A stretch of DNA of 64,000 bases from Impatiens glandulifera (Eukaryota; Streptophyta; Magnoliopsida; Ericales; Balsaminaceae), in contig NC_061864.1 in assembly GCF_907164915.1 (NCBI RefSeq), forward strand, positions 8,563,889-8,627,888, read 5' to 3'. Positions 40,882 to 52,483 of the stretch are shown here, in pieces (position 1 is the stretch's first letter; the number at the start of each line of letters is the position of its first letter). A model generated the notes under the pieces. It saw nothing but the letters and a program-made list of their open reading frames with translations, made no database searches and was not told the origin of the DNA. The translations under genes were made by a program, and so were the position numbers.

Positions 40882-41131
40882 AAGTACCACATTTACAAAA
40901 TTATGTAGGTTTTTTTTTCTCTCTTCATTACTTTTGATTTATTTTTTAAAATAATTAATCTGTGTGAATGTGGTACATAATAGAACATATTATTTGGAAC
41001 AGTAGATTTGAACACGTTAAATGACTTCCGTTATCTTATTTATTTTTGACATATTTTAACAACTTTATAAATAAATTTGACACATCGTTCTAACTTTATA
41101 AATAAAATTGATATTCTTTCCCAAAACAATA

Positions 41132-42636
41132 TGTATGAAAAGGTGATTTTTTTTTAATAACAGGTAGAAAAATAATTTTACTATTATTATTTTTAAAATA
41201 GTGTAATATATACATTGATTTTAATTATTTAAAAAATAGTCATTTATTGTAAAATATTATTTGAATATATTTAAACCAATTTAAGATATAAAAAATATTC
41301 ATAAATTATAAAAACACTTAAACAACCTTATAAACAAATCTTCAAAAATAAATATTATCCCAACCATCTTAATCAAACAAACTTATAATAATGATTACAT
41401 CTAGCAACTTGTTTGATACTATATTTTTTTAAAATTTTTTTTACCAAAATTTCAATAATTTTTTACATTATCAATCTTTCTCTCAATCAAATTTCACGTC
41501 CACTATTCAAGAACTCAAACATCATTTATCATTTATTGAGTACAAATCATAGTCCAACAAAAATTGAAGTAAATTATGAATAAAACGTGTTAATTAATGT
41601 GAGTTTTTTTTTTTTTTTCACAATGCAAAAGTATGTGTGTTGTAGATTTCACCTTCTTATGACACATACGACAATGACTTACAATAATACAATTTTTTTT
41701 ATACAATTATTATTTATAAAATTTCACCGTAAATAACGTTTCATCCAAAAATAAGAATTTTTAATAAAATCTGACTTTCAAATATTCTCCCTACAAAAAT
41801 CCTATAAAATTTCATATTTTTTCAACGCATAACGTTTTTTTAGACAAGAATGAAAAACACTCACCATAATGTTTAATCTTTTTAATAATGATCAAGCATT
41901 TCTACCTATATCAATGGAAACATGTTCATGATACGTTGTATCGCAGTCAGACTTTTAATACTAAATCAAATATGTCCAAAAAAATGATCAAAGATTCTTC
42001 TCCACAATAAATTTCGACTAATCACAAAAACTCTTCTAAATAAAATAAATTCTTCAACAAGACAAGAGTTACAACCGGTTGAAAATGATTATACATTTTA
42101 AGAAGCCAACTAGACCATCTTAATCATTAAACTTATTACTGGCTCTAATCTAAATATGTATACTTACAGCACCAAAAGAACATATTAAAAGAAACCAGAT
42201 ATCTACTTATTCACAAACTAAATAAATTATGACCTTGTTCGGTTATAGGTTTTTTTTAAAACCAAGAAAGAGAAAAAATGGATGATGGGTAATGATTTTG
42301 AGAATGTAATGATTAATTTTGGTAAAAAGATTTAAAGAGTATTAATATATATAAATAAAATATAAAATAATAATTTAAATTAGAAAGTATTTTAGTATTT
42401 TGGTTAATGAATTAAGTGATGTGATTGTTGAGAAGTGATTAATTGAAAAAATGATTTGATAAAAATTAAATTAAAAACTTGAAGACAACCAGTCCTAAAT
42501 TTAACCTTATAAAGAGTGTCACATTGATTATTTCTAAAATACAATTGTAATTGAAAATGACAACTAAGTACACTTGTTTAATTATAAATGTAGGTATTTA
42601 ACCCGGCTCAATTTGAATCTCTATTCTCCGCATAAC
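41132..42636. other. AT-rich region upstream of the PPR gene
   Basis: No gene recognised. It contains the promoter of the PPR gene, but no clear TATA box at a usual distance was picked out. The PPR frame is open upstream to about 42574 but has no ATG there. Confidence 0.5.
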
Positions 42637-45201
42637 ATGTTTGCTTCTCCCCTACAGGGCAATCAACATTTCTGCAAATCCATCGATAAATTCTTCTCCG
42701 CATCACTATCACTCTTGAAATCATGCAAATCCCTCGCTCAAGTCCAGCTTCTCCATCAGCAGTTACTAGTCAGAGGCCTCGACGATGTCCGAACCACGGC
42801 AGAGATCGCCGCCGCATACATAGACGCGGATTCCCCCTCTTCCGCTTTATCTGCTCTCGAACGCATCCCGCCCAATCTTCCCGCCGTCTTCTGGTGGAAT
42901 TCCCTCATTCGGAGGGACGTTCGTCATGGATCTCTCCACAACGTCCTCCATTTGTATCGTAGAATGCGCAGACTTGGCTGGAGTGCGGATGGCTACACTT
43001 ATCCCTTTGTTCTTAAAGCTTGTGGAGAGCTCCCCTCCTTTACCTACGGTTCTTCGGTTCACGCCGTTTCTATTGTTGAAGGATTCGACTCCAATGTGTT
43101 CGTGTGCAACGCAATTATAACCATGTATGGTCGATGTGGCCCTCTGGATTATGCACGACAGGTGTTCGACGAATTAACTACTATAAGAATTGATGACTTA
43201 GTTTCCTGGAATTCAATTGGTGCTGTTTATCTTCAAAACGGTGATCCCAGGTCAGTACTTGATTTGTTTGCTAGGTTGAACTTGAACATGAACATCCTTT
43301 CTGATCAGTTTCGACCGGATGCTGTTAGTCTGGTTAATGCACTTCCGGCTTGTGCCTCAATTAGGAATTGTATGCAAGGTAAAGAAATCCATGCTTATGC
43401 AATGCGGAGTGGGCTAGTTGATGATGTATTTGTGGCTAATGCGATTCTAGATATGTATGCAAAGTGTAATCTAATGGATGAAGCAATGAAAGTTTTTCAT
43501 AAAATAGATGAGAAGGATGTAGTGTCGTGGAATTCAATGGTGACTGGCTATTCTCAGATTGGTAGATGCGAAGAAGCTCTACGTTTGTTTGAGAAAATGC
43601 AGGATGAAGAAATCGAAACCGATGTTGTCACATGGAGTGCTGTAATTGCAGGTTATGCTCAAAGGGATCAAGGTTTCGAAGCGATCAATGTTTTTCGTCA
43701 AATGCAACTTTCAAAAACCGAACCAAATCCTGTTACACTCGTGTCTCTTCTATCGGGTTGTGCTGCAGTTGGAGCGTTGCGTCAAGGTAAGGAAACACAT
43801 TGTTATGTAATCAAACGCATGTTTAAGTTATATGGTAACGATGGAGAGAGTTTGATGAAGGTGACTAATGGTCTGATAGATATGTACTCAAAATGCAAAA
43901 GTACAAATATTGCGCAATCCATGTTCGATTCCATCGAGCCACCGACCGATAGGAATGTCGTAACATGGACCGCGATAATAGGTGGTTATGCTCAACACGG
44001 CGACGCTAACCAGGCTTTGAATCTTTTCTCCTCCATGTTGAATAACGAAACGAATCCTATTCTTCCAAATCCTTTCACTATATCATGTGTTCTAATGGCT
44101 TGCGCTCGTTTATCTGCATTAAGATCGGGAAAACAAATCCATGCTCACATTATCCGTATTCAATATAGATCCGGTATAATGTATGCCGCCAATTGCCTTA
44201 TCGACATGTACTCGAAATGTGGGGATGTGGACACCGCACGCAAGGTTTTCGACAATATGTCTCATCGAAACGATGTTTCGTGGACTTCGTTAATGACGGG
44301 ATATGGTATGTTCGGTCGTGGTTTAGAGGCCCTAGAAGTCTTTGAGAATATGAGAAGAATCGACGGTATAGTAATAGATGATGTATCGTTCATCGTTGTT
44401 CTTTATGCGTGTAGTCATTCTGGTTTAGTCGAGGAGGGGATTCGCTACTTTAACAGAATGAAAGACGAATTCGGAGTCGTTCCGAAAGTCGAACACTATG
44501 CATGCATGGTCGACTTGTTGGGTCGTTCGGGTCGTTTCGACGAAGTTACGAAGATAATTGAAGAAATGCCTATGGAACCAAGTTCGGTTGTGTGGGTCGC
44601 GTTATTAAGCGCGTGTAGGACACACGGAAAAGTCGAACTCGGGGAATTCGCCGCGAATAAGTTGACGGATTTGAGACTCGAACACGACGGGTCGTATACG
44701 TTGCTATCGAATCTGTACGCGAATGTCGGCAGGTGGAAAGACGTCGCGAGGATTCGGTTATCGATGAAAAATGCGGGGATAAGGAAGAGACCGGGTTGTA
44801 GTTGGATTCAAGGGAAGAATGGGACGACTGCGAGCTTTTACGTTGGGGATAGATCACATCCGTTAGCTCGAGAGATTTACCAAGTGCTTGCGGATTTGAT
44901 CGAACGTGTTAAGGTCTTAGGTTATGTTCCTCAGACGGACTTTGATTTGCACGATGTGGATGATGAGGAGAAGGGTAATCTTTTGTTTGAGCATAGCGAG
45001 AAACTCGCGCTTGCTTATGGGGTTATGACTTCGACTCCAGGGATGGCTATTAGAATCACGAAGAACTTGAGAGTTTGCGGGGATTGTCATATTGCTTTCT
45101 CGTATATCTCGAGGATTGTAGATCATGACATTATTTTGAGGGATTCTAGTCGTTTTCATCATTTCAAGGATGGATCTTGCTCATGCAAAGGGTATTGGTG
45201 A
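42637..45201 (+). CDS. PLS-class pentatricopeptide repeat protein, DYW subgroup (At5g16860-like)
   Basis: Intronless frame of 854 residues from the first in-frame ATG (42637, MFASPLQG). The frame continues 63 bp upstream but only from a TTG, which is not a plant start. Repeated helical motifs such as VFVCNAIITMYGRCG, DVVSWNSMVTGYSQIG and NGLIDMYSKC fill residues about 60-700, followed by the E/E+ region and the DYW domain (about 716-854). That domain has RKRPGCSWI, the zinc/catalytic HSE (786-788), CGDCH (814-818) and C-terminal HHFKDGSCSCKGYW. Family role: RNA binding in plastids or mitochondria, with the DYW domain acting as a C-to-U editing deaminase. The C-terminal tripeptide is GYW instead of DYW. 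Order and wording of the C-terminal third match Arabidopsis At5g16860 as recalled. No targeting signal could be judged confidently. Confidence 0.95.
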   Translation: MFASPLQGNQHFCKSIDKFFSASLSLLKSCKSLAQVQLLHQQLLVRGLDDVRTTAEIAAAYIDADSPSSALSALERIPPNLPAVFWWNSLIRRDVRHGSLHNVLHLYRRMRRLGWSADGYTYPFVLKACGELPSFTYGSSVHAVSIVEGFDSNVFVCNAIITMYGRCGPLDYARQVFDELTTIRIDDLVSWNSIGAVYLQNGDPRSVLDLFARLNLNMNILSDQFRPDAVSLVNALPACASIRNCMQGKEIHAYAMRSGLVDDVFVANAILDMYAKCNLMDEAMKVFHKIDEKDVVSWNSMVTGYSQIGRCEEALRLFEKMQDEEIETDVVTWSAVIAGYAQRDQGFEAINVFRQMQLSKTEPNPVTLVSLLSGCAAVGALRQGKETHCYVIKRMFKLYGNDGESLMKVTNGLIDMYSKCKSTNIAQSMFDSIEPPTDRNVVTWTAIIGGYAQHGDANQALNLFSSMLNNETNPILPNPFTISCVLMACARLSALRSGKQIHAHIIRIQYRSGIMYAANCLIDMYSKCGDVDTARKVFDNMSHRNDVSWTSLMTGYGMFGRGLEALEVFENMRRIDGIVIDDVSFIVVLYACSHSGLVEEGIRYFNRMKDEFGVVPKVEHYACMVDLLGRSGRFDEVTKIIEEMPMEPSSVVWVALLSACRTHGKVELGEFAANKLTDLRLEHDGSYTLLSNLYANVGRWKDVARIRLSMKNAGIRKRPGCSWIQGKNGTTASFYVGDRSHPLAREIYQVLADLIERVKVLGYVPQTDFDLHDVDDEEKGNLLFEHSEKLALAYGVMTSTPGMAIRITKNLRVCGDCHIAFSYISRIVDHDIILRDSSRFHHFKDGSCSCKGYW

Positions 45202-46239
45202 TTGAGATTGATTTGCCATGGGGCTAATATTATCAATACTTTCCTTATTTGTGTGTTTGAACCCCAACTGTAGTATACATGATGAACAACTTTGGTTTTC
45301 AAAACAGATATGCAACAGCAGTAATTATTTATTCAGGTTCCACTTTATATACTAACTACTACACTTATGCAATCACTTGTTTAGAATATGATACATAAAA
45401 CACCATGACACCTAAAAATTAATTGACTTTATTGAAAAAAAGTTTTTGTAACTTGATAGTCAGATGCCACATGACTCACATTTCTTTATCTCGAATGTGA
45501 GATGAGACGAGTAATCAAAATGGTATGCTCAACTATGTATAATATATTTAAAATTCTCGACTTAGACTAATTTTGACTTGTTTAGAGTCGCTACTCGATT
45601 TTTCTTCGTGAGAAATCGATAAATAAAAATAAGGCGTGTAAAAACGCACTCAAACGATTATAATCTTGGTTTGGTGCTTGATTACACATCAAAGAAGATA
45701 TCGACGTTTCACGTGTTCACCCAAGTGGGTAGTCTTCTACAAACTTTAGACCATTTTAAAAATATTGTTTTTACACTTTGTTTATTTCTTCGATTATACA
45801 AACGTAGACATGTGTCTGACTTATATAATTATTCTAAAATTAAAGTGAGGAAAAATAGGCACATGTAAGCGGGAGCACACACATGATACCTGAAAATAAA
45901 AATAAAAATAAAAATGTTTGTTTTTCATCTGCTACAGTCTAACTTAGTGTTTGATTTTCATCTGCTACAGTGCTACCTACTTTTTATGTTATTTTTTTTT
46001 GGGTTAGTTGGCTAACCTTGAGCTAGGAACGTGATAATTGTTTATAGTCTATATGATTCCCAAAGGTAGTGTTATTCCTTACTTTCTAGATCTCCAAACA
46101 CATGTAAAGAATATGTTCCAACTTTTATTCATCTTGTTTATTCATTTTTTAAATATTCAACAATATTATTCATAAAAAAATATAATGGACTAGAATATGA
46201 TATTTAAGTAAATGTGATTATTTTATTACTTAACAATAT
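45202..46239. other. 3' flank of the PPR gene
   Basis: No gene recognised. A 40-bp class direct duplication is visible at about 45915-45975, where TTTTCATCTGCTACAGT occurs twice. Confidence 0.5.
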
Positions 46240-47350
46240 GATAATTTATTAAAAAAATGATATTACTTAATAAAAGTTGATTTATTTTCACCAAATACAT
46301 TCTCTTCGGTTTCCCCTATTATTATTATTATTTTTTAATTTGTTCTTGTGTTACTAATAGAGAGACTTAATAACTGTTCAGTCAAATAAAATTATGTATG
46401 AGAAAACTATTTAATTAATTGAAATTATCCAAAGCTGATTTTATGATCTCTTTTTCGATATAACTAAATGATCTTTTTTATCAATTTCTCCATTTACTTT
46501 TACCAATTCCCAAAATGCCTCTTCTTTTTCTATGCTCTTTGATTTTATTTTTCTTTATAAAGTTTTATAATTGCAAGACAAAGAGAGATTTAACGTGGTT
46601 CAAATGCCTACATCCACGGGAAAAAGAAGAATTCCACTAAATATAAAAGATACAGTTGACCTGACTTCAAGTAAGAAGCAAAAGTCAATACCACAAATAA
46701 CAAACAAACCATACTGTATGGTAAAAGACAGGACTGAACCTCATAAAATGCAACCTTTCATCTTCATCAAAATCTCCGAACAGACCACCCAAATATTATT
46801 GGACTACAAACAAACTCAAACGATCCTGCAATAAATAGACACAAAAGAAGACGGTCTGGAAAACACTATTACAAATTCAAACCATCCTGCAAAAGATAGA
46901 GGACACAAAAAAAGACAACAGATTACAATTGTCTTTTTTAAGTAAATTATATGTCTATGATTTTAATTGTTCTATGCATAGTTTATTCATTTGTCCTGTT
47001 ATTATTACAAGTAAACAAACAAACAAAAAGTTTTCAGAAAAAAGAAAATGAAGGAAAGAAATATATCCTCTCACAAAATGATATATATATATATATCAGT
47101 TCAAAGAGGAAAAAAGTTTTAAAAACAACATTAACAGTTAGTTTTCAATAATACAAATATATTGAAGTATATATATGACAAAATAATAGGTAGTAGAAAC
47201 TTCTTCAGGTGCCGAGATAGCAGGTAAGTGAAAAATATTTTAAGCATCCAAGCAAGCAAATAGAAAGTACCATTTGTCAAAGTAAATAAAAAACTAAGCC
47301 AATTCTCAAAGTCCAACATTTTGTGATGACAAACAAAGAGTATAACAAAT
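46240..47350. repeat. Segmental duplication, left copy (pairs with 62640-64000)
   Basis: Colinear similarity with the right end of the window runs from AGTCAAATAAAATTAT through TTGCAAGACAAAGAGAGATT, CCTACATCCACGGGA, AGACAACAGATTAC-type words and GTCCAACATTTTGTGATGAC. Anchor offsets are about 16.4 kb (46571 to 62946) and 16.6 kb (47311 to 63944). The right copy runs off the window, so the full size is unknown. Confidence 0.85.
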
Positions 47351-47499
47351 GAGTTTCATCATATATCAAAGAAAACTCCAACATAAGCCGCTAGCAGAAT
47401 TTCTTCTACCAAACACAATAAACTCTCTTATGCATTTATTCTGGACACATTATGCATTAACAAACGAGTGCAAGACAATTTCCCAGCAGCAGACATTAA

Positions 47500-48080
47500 A
47501 GGAGCTTCTAACACCTACCCATTCAGGTTCATATCAAACAGAACATCAATAACACACTTGCAGACCATGAATGAGAAAATTCATTTGAAGCACCATCATG
47601 ACAAAGAGCTAAATGTCTATCATTGTGGAATATGACATTTCCCTGGGAGAATTCAGTTAAATAACATCCATGAATGGTAAAATGTATTCTTAGACATATT
47701 CCCTCCTCCCCTCCCCAAAAGAAGCAAAATAAGAGCAGCAGAATTAAGCAAATCAGGGGTTCCATGGAGCTCTAGAGCATTTGCACTTGGTATATCATAT
47801 CATCGCAAGTCACATGATACAAAGGAGCTTCTAACACCTCTTACCACATTCACTAATTGGTCATAATTTTTTCCAAAAATAGCAGAATATTTCCCAGCAA
47901 GAACATAACACTGTTGCAGTCCTAGTATTTTGAATGAGATAACTCATTAAAGCACACCATCAAGACAGAGTCCTAATATATCATTGTGAAATATGACATT
48001 TCCCAGGCAATTCAGTTAAATGCATCCTTAGAACATATTTCCTTCCACTTCTCCTCCCCAAAAGCCAAATAGTAAAATGC
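47500..48080. repeat. Local tandem duplication inside the 46-58 kb array
   Basis: The segment from AAAGGAGCTTCTAACACCT through AATATGACATTTCCC to CTCCCCAAAAG occurs at about 47500-47725 and again, diverged, at about 47820-48070. Confidence 0.8.
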
Positions 48081-48719
48081 AAAACGAGTTTCATGGAAGC
48101 TTCCGCAAGTCGTCTAGATTGATACCATAAACCATAAATGACAATTTTATACTTTTTGCTGATAGTACTGAAGACACTTGAAAGCACCAGTAAACTAGGT
48201 CAAAAGGCCACTACTTTTTGCTGAAAGTATTGGACTGGAAATTTGACTAGCATACTTGAAAGAAAAATGTGTACCATTAAATTAGTAAGAGACCATCCAC
48301 AACTTGAAAATAAACCAATTAATTCGTGAAGTTCTAACCATATATATTAGCACCGTTGAGTTGTAAGCACAATTATAGAAAATAATCAAGCTGCCACCGT
48401 AATTCAAAAAGACAACTGTGTGCGTTTATCAAAAAAGCATTATTGAGCCAAAGACTTCATGAATTCAAATTAAGGCAAAACCTTATCCATACCACCTAGA
48501 GTTCAAGATGGTCAATATAGCATGTGCACAAATGGAATATCAATGTTGCCAACTAGATCAAACTTATGAAAGTAGGGAATTGACAACATAAAGATGACAC
48601 AATCCAACCAATTGCATGGACATCAAGAAGCGTTCCAGTAAAGGTAAAAGATTAGGGATCAAACCACACACCAAGCATTCGAAGTCCTTCCCTCAAATTG
48701 CCCTAGAATAACGCATAGA

Positions 48720-49290
48720 ATAGAAAGGAAAAAGGGACAATAACTAGCTAAACAGCAGGGAAGAATTTATCAGAGTATACGTGGCGGGCTATAACATCAA
48801 AGTCTAAGAGAGAAAGTATGAACCAATTTGTGAATGTCAATTGCGTGAAAGAACTTACAGGTACCCTAGTGCAATGTATGTTGTCCACAAAATCATAAAA
48901 AGAAAATCAAAGTGAAGAACCACCATGATATAGATGACCCCATCTATGATAACCAACTGCAAAGGCATCTACCAGTTGTCCAAAAATTGAGAAATATTCC
49001 AATAAATGGTAAGAACTTTCAAGCCAAAGAAGATGTAGATGACCCCATCCATGATAACCAACTGCAAAGGAATCTACCAGAGAGACTAGACAAAGATACA
49101 AGGGGACAGGAGCTAGCTCCAAAGCATGAAGGAACATAACACTCAATAAACATGAAAGCTGGGCAGCTATCCTTCAACACAAGCGAAAGGGACTTTAACT
49201 TACTACACCAGGCTGTAGTAGTATCAAATGCAACATCAGAGGCTATATTATCATAGTTATCCAATGCTATATATTATCAATGTTGATTTT
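48720..49290. repeat. Duplicated module, left copy (pairs with 55453-56190)
   Basis: Shared order: AACTAGCTAAACAGCAGGGA-type sequence, the GTGAAAGAACTTACAGG donor-like word, the hairpin motif, AGCTCCAAAGCATGAAGGAA, TTACTACACCAGG and GTTATCCAATGCTATAT. All recur in the same order at 55560-56125. Confidence 0.8.
48928..49080. repeat. Tandem pair of a ~50-bp hairpin-forming motif (seven copies in the array)
   Basis: The core TAGATGACCCCATC...ATGATAACCAACTGCAAAGG...ATCTACC occurs at 48928-48981 and 49031-49080. Diverged copies are at 49390-49440, 49709-49755, 52589-52632, 55741-55796 and 55886-55942. TAGATG and CATCTA at the two ends can pair, giving a small stem-loop. Confidence 0.7.
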
Positions 49291-49601
49291 CTGTGACGTA
49301 AATATAGGAGGAGTTTCTTCTTGAAGGCAAAGTAACTGGAGCAGACAAATGCAATATCAACATCAAAAGCCAAGAGTCACTGTCAACAAAAACGATACCA
49401 TCTGTAGTAACCAAGTGCAATGGCATCCACCAGATTGTCCAAAAATATAAACAAGAAGCATTCCTAGGTGGAATTAGGCCAAACCAAAGAGTATTATCCC
49501 TCAAATTACCTTAGAACAACGCAAGATGAAAATGATGGATTTGCAGTAGACTATAACATCAAACTTATCCAGGGAGAGAGATTTTATAAGTCAAACGCAT
49601 G

Positions 49602-52415
49602 AAAGAACTTAAAAGGTTATCTCTTGAAGGCAAAATAATTGGTGAACAAAAATATAATTCCAATGTCACTTATAAAAAAAATTGGAATCCAGAAATGGGT
49701 GGAAGTGTTGGAGATGACACCATCATGATAAGCAACTGCAGGAGCATGTACACCAAACATCCAAAAAGAAAAAGATTAAGGAAGCAAAACTAAAGAGATC
49801 ATTAAGAATGCATCTTTACTCTCAAACTACTTTAAAATATTAGACAAAGAAACAAAGGGAAATGGATTTTCAATAATAAGTGAGAACTTACAGGTGCTTT
49901 TGCAGACTAGAATATTGAAAACTTTCTAACAAGAAAGTTCCTACAACTTCAACAAAAGGAAAAACTTATGCAATGAGAAAGTACTTACAAAGTTATTATC
50001 AATTGAAATTCTATGAGACAAAACACAAAAATGACCAAAATAAAATTTAGAAAATGTGATAAAACAAATACCAAAGATTAGTGAGACTACCCAAATAACC
50101 ACCTACAACTGGAAGATGAGCAAAAATATCATATGTACTGCCTCCCTAATAATAAACATTTCACAAGTTAAAGGGAAGTCAATAAAAAGAGGTAGTTCAA
50201 ACCAGGCAAGAAATACTCCAATAAGCTCTCTATATCTGTACAAAAATAGAAGAGAGAATATCCAACTTTTGAGAGAGATCGTGAAATGGATCCAAAACAT
50301 CATGAAAAATTAGTCACTTAAATGATCTAATAGAAAGAATCCTAATAAAAAGGTTGATCATCGTAATATGCAGAAAAGACATGAGAAAAATGTGTAACTG
50401 ACGGAAGAAAGACACAAAACATGTCGTACCTTAAGCTTTCAAAAACATCTCCAATGGAAAATTAGGATAAATAAACATCCGCATATGTCTGTAGTAAATT
50501 AAATTGGGAACATACATATGAATGTAGTAAAGGCTGAAATCGGCAAGATATCAAGAGACTAGTAGCCAAAATTTATCCCAGGTTCTCCATCATCCAAGGA
50601 CAGAAAAAGACATCCTAAGAAGGACAACAAGAATTGTACCACTAGGAAATAAATCTTTGTAATGAAATAACACAAAGGAAGGCTCTATTTGAAGACCAGG
50701 GTAACAGAGAACAAATAATTTGTATAGACATAGAGATCAAAACACGAGCATATTATATTTTACAATAAATTACTGATGAATAACATACAAGAACCGTAAC
50801 CAAACCAGCTAATTTGGTTGAACGATTGTTAGATCCACTCATCAGGGCAACCAAAACCGGATAACTTCATTTGAAGGAGATTCCATCTACCATCCTAACA
50901 ACACTAGAAGCCAAATTATATTTTACAATATAATGATGAAGTTAACACAAAATATGAACTCAAGAATGAATGTATTTGAAGATCACAATAACCAAAACTG
51001 ACTGGAACTGCAACAGGCATAACTCCACTCGAGAATCCAAGAAAATATACATCCTACCAAGGCAAATAAGAACACATCATCACCTACCTTATGGTATTAT
51101 TCTTAGTCATATCACATAAACAAATAAATCAATGGGGAATAAATTAACAGACACCCCGAAACCAGAAGTCAGAAGATAGTTAGTTTATATTTCATCCCTC
51201 CATTAGCCAAATAAATTGTCCAGACAGGTTGAATATTCACCACTCCACGACCTATCAAAGTCAATAAGAACACATCATATCTTAGATAAGAAGTATTTAT
51301 TATCATAATCAATACACAAACAAATATATTAAGGGTGAATAAATCCAAAGACACCCATAACCAGAAGCCTGTTTTTATTTCTATCCGCCCATCAGCCCAA
51401 TTGAGTATCTAGCCAGGCTTGACATTGACCACTCCACGATTCAAGGAAAAATTAATCTACGCCAATAAGAACACAATCACCACTTACCTATAAACTTTCC
51501 TAATCATAATTAAATTACTAAGTGAATAAATTGAAAGATAGACGGATAAGCCTGTTCTTTTTATATCCAGTTGTTTATCCATAGAGTATCCAGGATTGAA
51601 CAGTACTCCCACTCCTCCGTTATATAACAGCAAGACAACCTAAGGCAAATAAGAACAAGTCATCTCCTGCCTATAACCCTAATCATAATTTAATACCACA
51701 AAATAGGATAGAATAAATTTGGATACTGCCATAACTAGAGGCCTGCTTTTTCCAAATTGCCCTTCATGCCAACATAAAAGTCAACCTTCCAAGACAACCA
51801 AAACAAGATTATCCTCTTCCTGTTCGTTAACCCTAATATAAAAAACGACATCTAAATAAAATACACTCAAAGTCCGCCATTACCAGAATAAAGAATTTAT
51901 CTCCAGTTTTTCACCACCCAGGCCAAGAAAAGCAAATTATTCCTTCCCATATTGGTAAACCGTGAGCACGAGATCGGAAAGAAATAATTGAAAATCAACA
52001 AATGGAAAGACCTAGGGTAAATAGTTAGAACGACGGGTGGACTGAAAACAGTATCGGGAATAGAGGGTTTAATTGTATCTACGATCCTTGATCCAGGGAT
52101 AGAACAACCGACCTGACAATAGTTCCAGTAAAAACATGTCATCTTCTCCCTACAAGCTAGCCCAGGTAATAAAGAAAGAAATCCGCATAACCATAACAAG
52201 AGGTTGGTGTGATAACAATCTGCAGCAACTTCTGAGAAGAAAATGTCGACGCAAGAAAAGGATCAGACATACTAAACTTAACTGATAAAAACAGGCCTGT
52301 CAGATCCGAACTTCTTCCGCCAGAGTAATCAACAATCTGCAGCCACTTAAGAGAAGAAAAGATCGACGATAGAAATAGATCATAGATAATACTCGATGAA
52401 TCAATAGAAAAGGAT
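49602..52415. repeat. Large repeat unit, copy A (2.8 kb)
   Basis: It is colinear with copy B at an offset of about 2.9-3.0 kb. Shared anchors in order are AAGGCAAAATAATTGGTG, GAACTTACAGGTGCTTTTGC, GTTCAAACCAGGCA, GGCTCTATTTGAAGACCAGG, GATTGTTAGATCCACTCAT, CACTCGAGAATCCA, GACGGATAAGCCTGTTC, CAAATGGAAAGACCTAGGG and AACAATCTGCAGC. Inside the unit, subrepeats of roughly 110-190 bp recur. Examples are the ATAACACAAA...TTTGAAGA type and the AATAAGAACA...CCAGAAGCCTG type. Confidence 0.85.
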
Positions 52416-52483
52416 GGACTTGCAGCAGACTATTAGATCAAACTTATCCAAAGTGAAAGCTCTTACAAGTCCAGCGCAGGGAA

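Larger units (their letters stand above)
38539..41122. mobile_element. Mutator-like element with long TIRs and captured sequence (Pack-MULE-like)
   Basis: The element is 2584 bp. The left arm (38539 to about 38786, continuing after the nested insertion at 39694) and right arm (about 40680-41122) are inverted copies. The shared order is GAATRTCAATTTTATTTA, then GGAAGTCAT/GAAAGTCAT, then TTTCAAACAAACCTAGACT in mirror image. Both sides are flanked by the 9-mer AAAACAATA (38530-38538 and 41123-41131). A 9-bp TSD and TIRs of hundreds of bp are the Mutator hallmark. No transposase was recognised; the interior is GC-richer, coding-like DNA. The right arm is longer because of extra sequence at about 40790-40990. 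Confidence 0.8.

Noticed and set aside
42235..42500. Possible MITE upstream of the PPR gene
   Set aside because: The CTTGTTCGGTTATAGG start looks transposon-like, but no matching inverted end or target duplication was found.
42574..42636. Longer N-terminus for the PPR protein
   Set aside because: The extension begins with TTG, not ATG; plant initiation is taken at the first in-frame ATG, 42637.
51897..52199. 100-codon minus-strand frame in the repeat array
   Set aside because: The related copy at 54925-55110 is shorter and disrupted, no family motif is present, and the frame is explained by repeat composition.
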